From Nonomuraea sp. NEAU-A123 (lineage in GTDB: Bacteria > Actinomycetota > Actinomycetes > Streptosporangiales > Streptosporangiaceae): a stretch of DNA of 64,000 nt. Position 1 is the first letter of the stretch. Each line of letters starts with the position of its first letter. Positions 9,040 through 17,441 of this stretch are shown piece after piece. The stretch covers positions 248,001-312,000 of the forward strand of contig NZ_JAHFZZ010000004.1 of NCBI RefSeq assembly GCF_018603905.1, given 5' to 3'. The position numbers were made by a program, and so were the translations under genes. A model generated the notes under the pieces. It did not search any database, was not told the origin of the DNA, and worked only from the letters and a program-made list of their open reading frames with translations.

Positions 9040-10626
9040 ATGTCCTCCGCGCAATCCGAAACCCATCCGTACCGCTCCGCGGCCGCCCAGCCGGTTTCCG
9101 GACAGCCTCGTTCCCGTGAGGGCGCCGTCCTGACGTGCGCTGACGTGTCGGTCGAGTTCGGGGACTTCCGGGCCCTCGACGGCGTGACGGCGACGTTCCC
9201 TCCGGGACGGGTACACGCCCTCGTCGGCCAGAACGGCGCCGGCAAGACGACTCTCGCCCGCGTTCTGGCCGGCCTTGTCGAGCCTCTCAGCGGCACGGTT
9301 CAGGTCGGGGAGGACCTGCTTTCCGGCGGGAGCGTCGGCGAGGCCAGGCGCCACGGGGTAGAGCTGGTGCACCAGCACTTCGCTCTCCCCGCCGACTTCA
9401 CCGTGGCCCAGTGCTTCGAGCTGTTCAACGACGGGCCGCAGCTTCTCGGCGCTTTCTCCCGGACGCGGCTGCGTCGCAGGGCGGAGACGCTGCTCGCGGG
9501 CGCCGGCACGGACGTCGACCCCGACGCGGTGATCGGCCGCCTGCCCATCGAGACGGTGCAGGCGGTCGAGATCGCCCGCGCCCTTGCCTCCAATCCCCGC
9601 GTTCTCATTCTCGACGAGCCGACGGCGGTGCTCCCGCCGCCCGCGATGCACCGGCTCTTCGAGAGGCTGCGCGGGCTCGCCGCGGAGGGCATGTGCGTCA
9701 TCGTCGTGCTCCACAAGATGCAGGAAGTGTTCGGGGTCGCGGACACCGCCACCGCGCTGCGGGCCGGCAGGCTGATCATCGAACCCACGCCGATCGGTGA
9801 CCTCGACCCCGCGTCACTGTCTCGCGCCATCATCGGCGGCGCGTCCATCGAGGCCGTGCCGTCCGCCCACGAACCCGCGTCCAGCGCTCCTGTCGAACTG
9901 AGAGCGGCAGGTTTGAGCGCCCGGTCGAGCGCGCACGACGCGAGCGCCGTCGATGTCTCGCTGGAGATCCGGCAGGGCGAGATCGTGGGCATCGCCGGAG
10001 TGGAGGGCAACGGTCAGCGAAGCCTCGTTGAGGCGATCGTCGGGGTGACGGCCGCGCGGAGCGGGTCGATCTGGCTGGGCGAGGCCGATGTCTCCGAAGC
10101 CTCCGTACGCGAGCGGCGCGGCCGTGGCCTGCGTGTCATCCCGTTCGAGCGGAACGTGGAAGGGGTCAGCCTCTCCAGCAGCCTATGGGAGAACCACGTC
10201 GCGATGCGTCGCGGCCGCGGCGGGTGGATCATCTGGCCGAAGACGCTCAGGCGGCAGTGCAAGGAGGCGCTGGATCGCTGGAAAGTGAGCTACCGCTCGG
10301 AGGAACAGCAGGCGGGGAGCCTGTCTGGAGGGAATGTCCAGAAGACCATCCTCGCCCGGGAGGTCACCGACGACCTCAGGGTCTTGATCGCGGCCCACCC
10401 CACACGCGGGCTGGACATCGCGGCGGCAAGGGATGTCAGAGCGGCGCTGGTGGGCGCGGCGGCCGCCGATGCCGCCGTCCTCGTCGTGAGCGCCGACCTG
10501 GAGGAGATGTTCGAGGTCTGCCACCGGGTGCTGGTCATGCTCGCCGGCCGCGTGGTGGCCGCCTTCGAGCGACCCTTCGACGTCGAGCGGGTAGGAGCCG
10601 CCATGGTGGGGGGAGATGAGGGATGA
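9040..10626 (+). CDS. ABC importer ATPase, two fused nucleotide-binding domains
   Basis: A 528-residue protein with two ABC domains, as usual in sugar and nucleoside importers. The first Walker A is GQNGAGKTT (about 64-71), with Walker B LILDEPTAVL. The second domain has the relaxed P-loop GVEGNGQRSL, signature LSGGNVQK and LIAAHPTRGLD. The first-domain signature reads PIETVQAVEIA instead of the usual SVGxxQRVEI, so that site may be weakened. The start at 9040 follows gagggcggc, seven bases after the lipoprotein stop; its end overlaps the next gene by four bases. Confidence 0.9.
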   Translation: MSSAQSETHPYRSAAAQPVSGQPRSREGAVLTCADVSVEFGDFRALDGVTATFPPGRVHALVGQNGAGKTTLARVLAGLVEPLSGTVQVGEDLLSGGSVGEARRHGVELVHQHFALPADFTVAQCFELFNDGPQLLGAFSRTRLRRRAETLLAGAGTDVDPDAVIGRLPIETVQAVEIARALASNPRVLILDEPTAVLPPPAMHRLFERLRGLAAEGMCVIVVLHKMQEVFGVADTATALRAGRLIIEPTPIGDLDPASLSRAIIGGASIEAVPSAHEPASSAPVELRAAGLSARSSAHDASAVDVSLEIRQGEIVGIAGVEGNGQRSLVEAIVGVTAARSGSIWLGEADVSEASVRERRGRGLRVIPFERNVEGVSLSSSLWENHVAMRRGRGGWIIWPKTLRRQCKEALDRWKVSYRSEEQQAGSLSGGNVQKTILAREVTDDLRVLIAAHPTRGLDIAAARDVRAALVGAAAADAAVLVVSADLEEMFEVCHRVLVMLAGRVVAAFERPFDVERVGAAMVGGDEG

Positions 10627-11717
10627 AGCACCTGTCCAGACTGGAGGCGGCCCGCCCGGTGGCGGTCGTCGCGGTGTCCCTGCTGCTGGCCCTCGGCATA
10701 TTCGGCCTGTCCGGCTACTCCGTGGGAGAAATCCTCAACGGGGCGATCGAAGGAAGCGTCGGCTCGGCGGCCGCGTGGACGCAGACCTTGCGCTGGGCCA
10801 TCCCCCTGCTCATCATCGCGCTGGGGGTCGGCCTGACCTTTCAGGCGGGCTACTTCAACGTCGGCGCCCAAGGGCAGATGTACGTCGGGGCGATCGGTTC
10901 CCTGGCGGTGGGCCTGGAGTGGCACGACGGCCCCGCTCTGGTGGTGGTCCCGTCCGCGCTTGCCGCGGGCATCGCGCTGGGGATGCTCTGGTCGCTCATA
11001 CCCGGGATCCTGCGAACCCGGCTGGGCGCCGACGAGGTCGTGACCAGCCTGATGATGAACTTCATCGCCGTGCTTCTCCTGGAATGGATCTGCACCGGAC
11101 CGTTGAAGAACCGTGACGGCTCGGGCCAGGCGGCCACGACCGACATGCTCTCCCCCACGTTCCGCCTCAGCGGGGGCAGCGGGGTGTCCCTGACGCTGCT
11201 CGTCATCTGTGCCCTGCTGGTGGTCGCGGCCATCATGCTCCACAGCCGTACCCGGCTCGGCCTGGAGATCCGACTCGTCGGCCGTAACCCGGTGATGGCG
11301 CAGTGGATGGGCATCCGGGCATCCCGGGTGGGTCTGGTGGTCTTCGGCCTCAGCGGCGCGGCCGCGGGCCTCGCCGGCGCGGTCGAGGTGTTCGGCCCGG
11401 CAGGAAGTCTCCGTGCCGGATTCTCGCCACAGGTCGGTTTCATGGCAGTGATCGTGGCGCTGGTCGGCGCCTTCGGCCCGGTGCGCATGCTCCTGGCGGC
11501 GCTGTTCTTCGGCGGGTTGCGGGCGGCCACGCTCTATCTCCCCATCGTGAACGACCTGCCGCAGGCGGGGCTCGACATGCTCAACGGCATGGTGGCCGTG
11601 TGGATCACGGTGTCGGCGCTGCCCGCCATCCTGGCCCGCCGTTCTTCCCGCGGTCCCACTCCCGCGCGGACCGACAAGACACCTAGCGAAAGCGAGACGG
11701 TGAGCGCTCATGGGTGA
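10623..11717 (+). CDS. ABC importer permease 1 (nucleoside/BMP type)
   Basis: A 364-residue BPD_transp_2 permease with about ten hydrophobic segments. The characteristic stretch GLTFQAGYFNVGAQGQMYVG is the hallmark of the first permease of BMP-type systems. The loop LGADEVVTSLMMNFIAV also fits. A hydrophilic tail of about 25 residues ends the protein. It overlaps the ATPase by four bases and the second permease by eight, so subunits are translationally coupled. It pairs with the next gene to form the membrane channel. Confidence 0.9.
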   Translation: MKHLSRLEAARPVAVVAVSLLLALGIFGLSGYSVGEILNGAIEGSVGSAAAWTQTLRWAIPLLIIALGVGLTFQAGYFNVGAQGQMYVGAIGSLAVGLEWHDGPALVVVPSALAAGIALGMLWSLIPGILRTRLGADEVVTSLMMNFIAVLLLEWICTGPLKNRDGSGQAATTDMLSPTFRLSGGSGVSLTLLVICALLVVAAIMLHSRTRLGLEIRLVGRNPVMAQWMGIRASRVGLVVFGLSGAAAGLAGAVEVFGPAGSLRAGFSPQVGFMAVIVALVGAFGPVRMLLAALFFGGLRAATLYLPIVNDLPQAGLDMLNGMVAVWITVSALPAILARRSSRGPTPARTDKTPSESETVSAHG

Positions 11718-12615
11718 CTTCATCGTGACATGCCTGCAGGCGGCGACGCCCATCTGGCTGGCGGCGCTGGCCGGGATGTACGCGCAGCGCAGCGGCGTCA
11801 TCCACCTGGGCCTCGAAGGTCTCATGGTGAGCGGTGCGTTCGTCGCCACCGCCACCGCCATCGAGACCGGCTCGATCGCGCTCGCGCTCGCCGCCGCCAT
11901 TGTCGTGAACCTGACCCTGTCGCTCCTGTTCTGGCTGCTCATCACCTACTTCAAGGCGAACGTGATGATCGTCGGTCTGGGGCTGTCCCTGACCGCCGCC
12001 GGAGCCACGGGGTACGCGCTGGTGGTGGTCTTCGGCTCCGAGGCCGCCGTCCAGTCGCCGATCGGCCTTCCCCAGCCGCTGTCCGGGCTCACCGGACCGC
12101 TGGCGCCACTGGGCGACCTGTCGGTGCTGACCTTCGCCGCCATCGCTCTCACCTGGATCGCCTGGTGGTCGATCAGGCGGACCCGGGCTGGTCTGAAGCT
12201 GAGCGCCTGCGGCAGCGATCCCTTCGCGGCCCGCAGCGCGGGCGTGCCGGTGGATCGCTACCGGCTGGCGGCGTTGCAGATCGGCGGGTTCCTGTGCGCC
12301 CTGGCCGGAACGGAACTGTCTCTGGCCGGGGTGCAGTCCTTCTCCGACAACATCACTCAGGGGCGCGGCTACCTCGCCTTCGCGGCGGTCCTCCTCGGCA
12401 ACGTGGCGCCGATCGGAGTCTCGGTCGCGGCCCTGTTCTTCGGGTTCGCCGCGGCCTTCGGCATCCAGTCGCAGCTCGACTTCAACGGCACCCTGCCGCC
12501 GCAGTTCGTCCTGATGCTGCCCTACATCGTGACCATCATCGCCATCTCGATCACGGCGGTGATCAAGAAACGCCGAGGTGAGCAGCCGACACTGATCCTG
12601 GAGCGCACGCTATGA
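11710..12615 (+). CDS. ABC importer permease 2 (nucleoside/BMP type)
   Basis: A 301-residue partner permease. It carries the family hallmark QRSGVIHLGLEGLMVSGAF near the start and GRGYLAFAAVLLGN in the last third, with about eight to nine hydrophobic segments. With the lipoprotein, double ATPase and first permease it completes an importer of the nucleoside class. There is no frame damage. Confidence 0.9.
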   Translation: MGDFIVTCLQAATPIWLAALAGMYAQRSGVIHLGLEGLMVSGAFVATATAIETGSIALALAAAIVVNLTLSLLFWLLITYFKANVMIVGLGLSLTAAGATGYALVVVFGSEAAVQSPIGLPQPLSGLTGPLAPLGDLSVLTFAAIALTWIAWWSIRRTRAGLKLSACGSDPFAARSAGVPVDRYRLAALQIGGFLCALAGTELSLAGVQSFSDNITQGRGYLAFAAVLLGNVAPIGVSVAALFFGFAAAFGIQSQLDFNGTLPPQFVLMLPYIVTIIAISITAVIKKRRGEQPTLILERTL

Positions 12616-12703
12616 AGCATGATCGGAGCCGCGGAGCGCGGCCGCCGGCGACCGGCGCCGTCACGGCCGTGGAAGACAGTCGTGCTCGCCGCCGGAGGTC
12701 GCG

Positions 12704-13939
12704 ATGACGTACGTGGTCCTCGCCGGCGCACTGGACACCAAGGGAGCGGAGTACGCCTTCGTCCAGGAGCTGCTGGTCGACGCGGGCCTGCGTCCGCTTC
12801 TGATCGACACGGGGATCCGGGGGAGACCGGCGACGAGTCCCGACATCACGCGTACCGAGGTGGCACGCGCCGCCGGGCGCACCCTGTCGGAGATCGCCGG
12901 GCTTCCCCATCGCGCCGCCGCCCTGGACGCGATGTCCGAGGGACTGCTCCACCTCCTGCGGGGGCTCCAGGACGCCGGGAACGTGGATGCCGTGTTCGGC
13001 ATGGGGGGATCGGGAGCTCTGAGCGTGCTGGCACCCGCCTTCCGGTCTCTGCCCCTGGGGACGCCCAAAATGATCGTCACCACGATGGCCTCCTCGGACA
13101 CCCGTCCCTACGTGGGGGCAAGCGACCTGCTGCTGGTGCCCTCGATCGTGGACATCGCCGGCCTCAACACGCTGAGCCGTTTTGTGATGGAACGTGCTAT
13201 AGCGATGCTCGCCGCGCAGCTGCACCACCCGGTGCGCCGTACGGGAGAGGCGCCGATGGTGGCCGCCAGCATGTTCGGGGTGACCACCGTCGGTGTGTCG
13301 CGGGCCTGCCAGGTGCTCGAGTCGAAGGGCCTCGACGTACTGGTCTTCCATGCCAACGGCATCGGGGGCAGGACGCTGGAGTCACTCGCCGAGGACGGCT
13401 GGCTGACCGCGGTGCTGGACCTGACGACGACGGAACTCGCCGACAACCTGATCGGCGGTGTGGCGAGTGCGGGACCGGACAGGCTGACCGCCGCCGGCCA
13501 CCGGGGCATCCCGCAGGTGGTCTCCCTCGGGGCACTCGACATCGTGAACTTCGGCGCGCCCGAGTCGGTACCGGAGCGGTACCGGGACCGACGGCTCTAT
13601 CCGCACAACGCCACCGCGACGCTCATGCGGACGACCCCCGACGAGGCGACCGCCCTCGGTGCCGAGCTCGGCGAGAAGCTGGTCCGAGCGAGAGGCCCGG
13701 TCACCGTGCTCCTGCCCACCGGAGGCCCGTCGGCCCTGTCCGAACCCGGCGGCGTCTTCCACTGGCCGGAGGCCGACCAGGCCCTGGAAAGGGCGCTGCT
13801 GGATGCCGCCGGTCCGCACGTCACCGTCGAGCGGAGCCCGGCTCCCGTGAACTCGCACGCGTTCGGCGATCAGGCGGCCGCACTGCTCCTGAAACACCTC
13901 ACGCATACATCACCAGAACGTTCTGTAAACAATATATAG
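12704..13939 (+). CDS. Tm-1-like ATP-binding protein (UPF0261)
   Basis: A 411-residue member of UPF0261 (PF06792), recognised by the start YVVLAGALDTKGAEY, the GMGGSG glycine loop, TTMASSDTRPYVG and the C-terminal LPTGGPSALSEPGG. It is homologous to the N-terminal half of the tomato virus-resistance protein Tm-1; the enzymatic role in bacteria is, to my knowledge, unsettled. Here it follows the importer by 88 bases, and a TIM-barrel protein matching the other half of Tm-1 lies at 16213. The last codons overlap operator O2. Confidence 0.88.
   Translation: MTYVVLAGALDTKGAEYAFVQELLVDAGLRPLLIDTGIRGRPATSPDITRTEVARAAGRTLSEIAGLPHRAAALDAMSEGLLHLLRGLQDAGNVDAVFGMGGSGALSVLAPAFRSLPLGTPKMIVTTMASSDTRPYVGASDLLLVPSIVDIAGLNTLSRFVMERAIAMLAAQLHHPVRRTGEAPMVAASMFGVTTVGVSRACQVLESKGLDVLVFHANGIGGRTLESLAEDGWLTAVLDLTTTELADNLIGGVASAGPDRLTAAGHRGIPQVVSLGALDIVNFGAPESVPERYRDRRLYPHNATATLMRTTPDEATALGAELGEKLVRARGPVTVLLPTGGPSALSEPGGVFHWPEADQALERALLDAAGPHVTVERSPAPVNSHAFGDQAAALLLKHLTHTSPERSVNNI
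13909..13925. promoter_or_regulatory. Operator O2, second copy of the O1 motif
   Basis: Bases 13909-13925 (atcaccagaacgttctg) are identical to the first 17 bases of O1; the inner cagaacgttctg is a perfect 12-base palindrome, while the outer right arm has diverged. It lies in the last codons of the UPF0261 gene, followed by an AT-rich patch (aatatatagacaattacgat) with a possible -10, TACGAT, at 13945-13950. It probably governs the promoter of the oxidoreductase operon that starts at 14101. Confidence 0.65.
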
Positions 13940-14100
13940 ACAATTACGATACACTGCAGTACGGTCGCCGTGATGGCAGAGACGCTCCGCTCACTGCGGA
14001 TCCCCTCGGCCCTGGAGCCGGGGACCGCTAGGCGGGCCGATGCCACGTCGCCGACGGCGCAGTACAGGCCATTGCCACCCAGTGAAGAGAGGAGCCGGAC

Positions 14101-15699
14101 ATGCGCGATGACTGCGATGTCTTGATAGTTGGAGCCGGACCTTCCGGGGCGGTGGCCGCCCAGGAGTTCGCCCGGGCCGGCATGAGGGTCATCTGCCTTG
14201 AGCAGGGCGACTGGCCGGACTACAGCCGGGCACGAGCGGGCCACGCGGACTTCGAGCTCGTGTCGCGCAAGCACTGGAACTGGAATCCGAACGAGCGGCG
14301 CGCCGCCGGAGATTACCGCGTCGATGACACGGAGTCCGATATCAGCGCCCTGATGTACAACGGCGTGGGTGGAAGCACCGTCATGTACGCGGCCCAGTGG
14401 GAACGCTTCCTGCCCTCGGACTTCCGCGTCCGCACCCTCGACGGTGTCGGCGACGACTGGCCCATCAGCTACTGGGACCTGGAGCCGTACTACGACGAGG
14501 TCGAGCGCCAGTTCGCCGTCAGCGGTCTTGGCGGGAATCCCGCGCTGCCGCCGATGACCCCGCCACCCCTCCCGCCCGTTCCGCTCAACAAGGTCGGGCG
14601 CCGGGGGGCCGAAGCGCTCAACAAGCTCGGCTGGCACTGGTGGCCGGGGACCAACGCGATCGCCACCGCGGATTATGGCCCGCTGCACGCGTGCACGCAG
14701 CTGACCGCCTGCCCCTTCGGCTGCCCGACCGGCTCGAAGGGCTCGGCGGACCGCACCCACTGGCAGGCCTTGTCCAAGGGGCAGGTGCGCCTGGTGGTCC
14801 GCGCGACGGTCGACCAGGTCCTCCTCGACGACCGGGGCCGTGCCAGTGGCGTGACATACCTCGACGAGAACGGCGCCCGGCACGCGATCCACGCAGGTGT
14901 CGTCGTCCTGTGCGCCAACGCCCTCGGCACCCCGCGGATCCTGCTCAACTCGGCCGACGGCGCGGGCATCGCCAACTCCAGCGGCATGGTGGGCAGGCGA
15001 CTGATGATGCACCCGTTCGGCAACGCGATCGGGATCTTCGACGAGGACCTCGAGTCCTGGCGCGGACCGCTCGGACAGTACCTGCACTCCCTGGAGTTCT
15101 ACGAGACGGACCGCTCACGAGGGTTCGTTCGCGGCGCCAAGTGGAACCTGATCCCCTCCGGCGCGCCGCTGTCCATGATGCTGACGGGGACCTGGGGCGA
15201 CGAATCGGTCTGGGGGAGTTCGTTCACCAGGCTGCTGCGGGAGCGTCTGGGCCACTCGGTCATCTGGGGCGTCATCTGCGAAGACCTTCCCGATCCCGAT
15301 AATCGGGTGACGCTCGACGGCGAGCTCGGCGAGCAGGACGTGCCGGGCGTGCGGATCAGATACCGGACCTCGGACAACACGCGGGCGATGATGGCCTGGC
15401 ACCTCGACCGGGTGTCCGAGGTGCTGGACGCCATGGGGGCCAAGCAGAAGATCCTCAACCCGATCATGCAGGGCATCGGATGGCATCTGATCGGCACCAC
15501 GGTCATGGGCGAGAATCCGGACGGGACCGTCGTCGATCCGTATGGCGAATGCCACGACGTGCCGAACCTCTTCGTCTTCGACAGCTCGGTCTTTCCGACG
15601 TCCTCCGGTGTCAACCCCGCCGCGACCATCGCGGCGAACGCGCTCCGGTGCGCTCGCGCGCTGGTCGCGCGCCGACGCGATGTGGCGGTGGCGTCATGA
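14101..15699 (+). CDS. GMC-family FAD-dependent oxidoreductase
   Basis: A 532-residue flavoprotein that oxidises an alcohol group. FAD binding is shown by VLIVGAGPSGAVAA (residues 8-21) and LEQGDW; the GGST loop (NGVGGSTVMY) and the C-terminal segment around SSVFPTSSGVNPAATIAANALR are typical of GMC_oxred_C. The late GWHLIGTTVMG segment holds the catalytic His region. It resembles the large subunit of membrane gluconate/2-keto dehydrogenases more than choline oxidase. No signal peptide. The next gene, overlapping by four bases, encodes a likely small partner. Ribosome site GAGAGGAG. Confidence 0.87.
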   Translation: MRDDCDVLIVGAGPSGAVAAQEFARAGMRVICLEQGDWPDYSRARAGHADFELVSRKHWNWNPNERRAAGDYRVDDTESDISALMYNGVGGSTVMYAAQWERFLPSDFRVRTLDGVGDDWPISYWDLEPYYDEVERQFAVSGLGGNPALPPMTPPPLPPVPLNKVGRRGAEALNKLGWHWWPGTNAIATADYGPLHACTQLTACPFGCPTGSKGSADRTHWQALSKGQVRLVVRATVDQVLLDDRGRASGVTYLDENGARHAIHAGVVVLCANALGTPRILLNSADGAGIANSSGMVGRRLMMHPFGNAIGIFDEDLESWRGPLGQYLHSLEFYETDRSRGFVRGAKWNLIPSGAPLSMMLTGTWGDESVWGSSFTRLLRERLGHSVIWGVICEDLPDPDNRVTLDGELGEQDVPGVRIRYRTSDNTRAMMAWHLDRVSEVLDAMGAKQKILNPIMQGIGWHLIGTTVMGENPDGTVVDPYGECHDVPNLFVFDSSVFPTSSGVNPAATIAANALRCARALVARRRDVAVAS

Positions 15700-16166
15700 C
15701 GACCCACGGCACGGATCTCCCCGTCGCGCCCGTTCCTCCCGCGGCCCGCGAGCGGCTCGCAAAGGTCGCCGACGCGCTCATACCGGCCGGTGCCGGCCTG
15801 CCCTCAGCCGCGCAGGCCGGTGTGCACGCCGAGCTGCTCGACCAGGTGGCCAGGGCACGGCCCGACCTCATCCCGCCGCTGCTGGAGGCACTCGAGGCGC
15901 TGGGTGCCGACCTGGACCTCGCGAGCGTCGAGCGGCTCGCCGCGGACGCGCCGCGACTGCACGAGGCGATCACGCTCGTGGTCGCGGGCGCCTACCTGAT
16001 GTCGCCCCGTGTGACGGCTTCGCTCAAGTACTCGATCCAGAAGGCGAAGATCGTGGACCCGAGAGAGATCACGACCATCGTCGCCGAAGGCCTGCTCGAC
16101 CAGGTCATCGAGCGCGGTCCCCGCTACCGGCTGCCGCCGGACGCCCCGTCGGAGCACGGCTCGTGA
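15696..16166 (+). CDS. Gluconate 2-dehydrogenase subunit-3-like protein
   Basis: A 156-residue protein resembling the small (gamma, PF13618) subunit of FAD gluconate/fructose dehydrogenases: a start LAKVADALIPAGAGLPSAAQAGVHAEL, then helices. Classical gamma subunits carry a Tat signal; this one does not, so the pair with the GMC protein would work in the cytoplasm. Overlap ATGA with the flavoprotein implies a 1:1 complex. The assignment rests on pattern and context. Confidence 0.6.
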   Translation: MTTHGTDLPVAPVPPAARERLAKVADALIPAGAGLPSAAQAGVHAELLDQVARARPDLIPPLLEALEALGADLDLASVERLAADAPRLHEAITLVVAGAYLMSPRVTASLKYSIQKAKIVDPREITTIVAEGLLDQVIERGPRYRLPPDAPSEHGS

Positions 16167-16212
16167 AGTTGCCTGTCCGATGTCTGAAATCCACCCACCG
16201 GAGGTATTGACC

Positions 16213-17076
16213 ATGAGCCGTCAGCGGTACGTCCCGCTCTTCCACGACCGGATCCGGTCCGGCCGGGCCCTGATCGGCGCCGGCGCCGGCACCGGCCTGT
16301 CGGCCAAGTGCGCCGAGCAGGCGGGCGTCGACTTCATCGTCATCTACAACGCGGGGAGGTTCCGCATGGCCGGGCGCGGGTCGATGGCCGGGATGATGCC
16401 CTACGGCAACGCCAACGACATCGTTGTGGAGATGTCCGCGGAGGTCCTTCCCGTGGTGAGCCGCACGCCGGTGCTGGCCGGCGTCTGCGCGACCGATCCG
16501 TTCAAGAACATCCCGCTCTTCCTCCGCGAGCTCAAAGAGCTCGGGTTCGCCGGAGTGCAGAATTTCCCGTCGGTGTGCCTGCTCGACGGCAGCGTCCGGG
16601 CGGATCTGGAGGCCACCGGTTACGGCTTCGACAAGGAGGTGGAGATGGTCCGGGTCGCCCGCGAGCAGGACCTGCTCACCGCCACGTACGTGCGCACGGA
16701 GGAAGAGGCGCGCGCCATGGCCGCCGCCGGCGCGGACATCGTCGTGGCTCACGTCGGACTGACCACCGCCGGGCTCATCGGCGCCACGGCGCCGATGTCG
16801 CTGGAGGAGGCCGGGGCGCGGACGCGGGCGATCCACGACGCGGCCAAAGCCGTCCGCGACGACGTGCTCGTCGTGTGCCACGGCGGCCCCATCGCCACAC
16901 CTGGCGACGCGCAGGAGGTGCTTCTCCACGCCCCCGGCGCGGTCGGTTTCCTCGGTGCCTCCAGCATGGAACGGATACCGGCGGAGACCGCCCTCGTCGA
17001 CACCATGCGGCGTTTCACCGAGCTGTCCATCGCGCCCCTGGCCGGTGACCGGCAGCAGACGGAGGTCGTGGCATGA
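16213..17076 (+). CDS. TIM-barrel protein (PF09370, phosphoenolpyruvate-hydrolase-like)
   Basis: A 287-residue TIM-barrel protein of the PEP-hydrolase/TIM-barrel signal family. Diagnostic stretches are GAGTGLSAKCAEQAGVDFI, YNAGRFRMAGRGS, GVCATDPF and VCHGGPIATP, ending with GFLGASSMER. It corresponds to the C-terminal half of plant Tm-1, while the UPF0261 gene at 12704 matches the N-terminal half. Start at 16213 because GGAGG stands eight bases upstream; an ATG at 16180 lacks a ribosome site. Overlaps the cupin gene by four bases. Confidence 0.85.
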   Translation: MSRQRYVPLFHDRIRSGRALIGAGAGTGLSAKCAEQAGVDFIVIYNAGRFRMAGRGSMAGMMPYGNANDIVVEMSAEVLPVVSRTPVLAGVCATDPFKNIPLFLRELKELGFAGVQNFPSVCLLDGSVRADLEATGYGFDKEVEMVRVAREQDLLTATYVRTEEEARAMAAAGADIVVAHVGLTTAGLIGATAPMSLEEAGARTRAIHDAAKAVRDDVLVVCHGGPIATPGDAQEVLLHAPGAVGFLGASSMERIPAETALVDTMRRFTELSIAPLAGDRQQTEVVA

Positions 17077-17441
17077 GACTGTTCCGCGTCACCGACCTGT
17101 TGCGGGATCCCACACCCGTGCCCGAACCGGAACGCTTCTCCGGTTCCGCGTTCAGCTCCGCGATCCAGGCCGGGCCGACGGGCAAAGCGACCACGGCGCT
17201 CATCCGCCTGGACCCGCACGTACGCGGCCACTGGCACACGCACGCCGACGGCCAGGTCATTCACGTCCTGGACGGGGCCGGCTTCGTCGGTCGTCGCGGA
17301 TCCGAGCCGCTGCCCGTGGCCGCCGGCGACATCGTGTGGATCGAGCCGGGTGAGGAGCACTGGCACGGCGCGTCGGCCGCCGGCCTGGCCCAGCTCGCCT
17401 TCTCCTTCGGGGCCATCACCTGGCTGGAGCCGAGCATATGA
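17073..17441 (+). CDS. Cupin-domain protein
   Basis: A 122-residue single cupin barrel. The first motif HWHTHADGQVIHVLDG gives metal ligands (two His and Gln/His), and the second motif PGEEHWHGAS provides the last His. It resembles the QdoI/(R)-mandelonitrile-lyase-like group of small cupins, which act as dioxygenases, isomerases or lyases. Chained by four-base overlaps to its neighbours, so it is a committed step or accessory of the same pathway. Confidence 0.8.
   Translation: MRLFRVTDLLRDPTPVPEPERFSGSAFSSAIQAGPTGKATTALIRLDPHVRGHWHTHADGQVIHVLDGAGFVGRRGSEPLPVAAGDIVWIEPGEEHWHGASAAGLAQLAFSFGAITWLEPSI

Noticed and set aside
10290..11945. A 551-codon minus-strand frame opposite the permease genes
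   Set aside because: Antisense shadow with His/Gln/Arg-rich low-complexity content; both permeases are clear on the plus strand.
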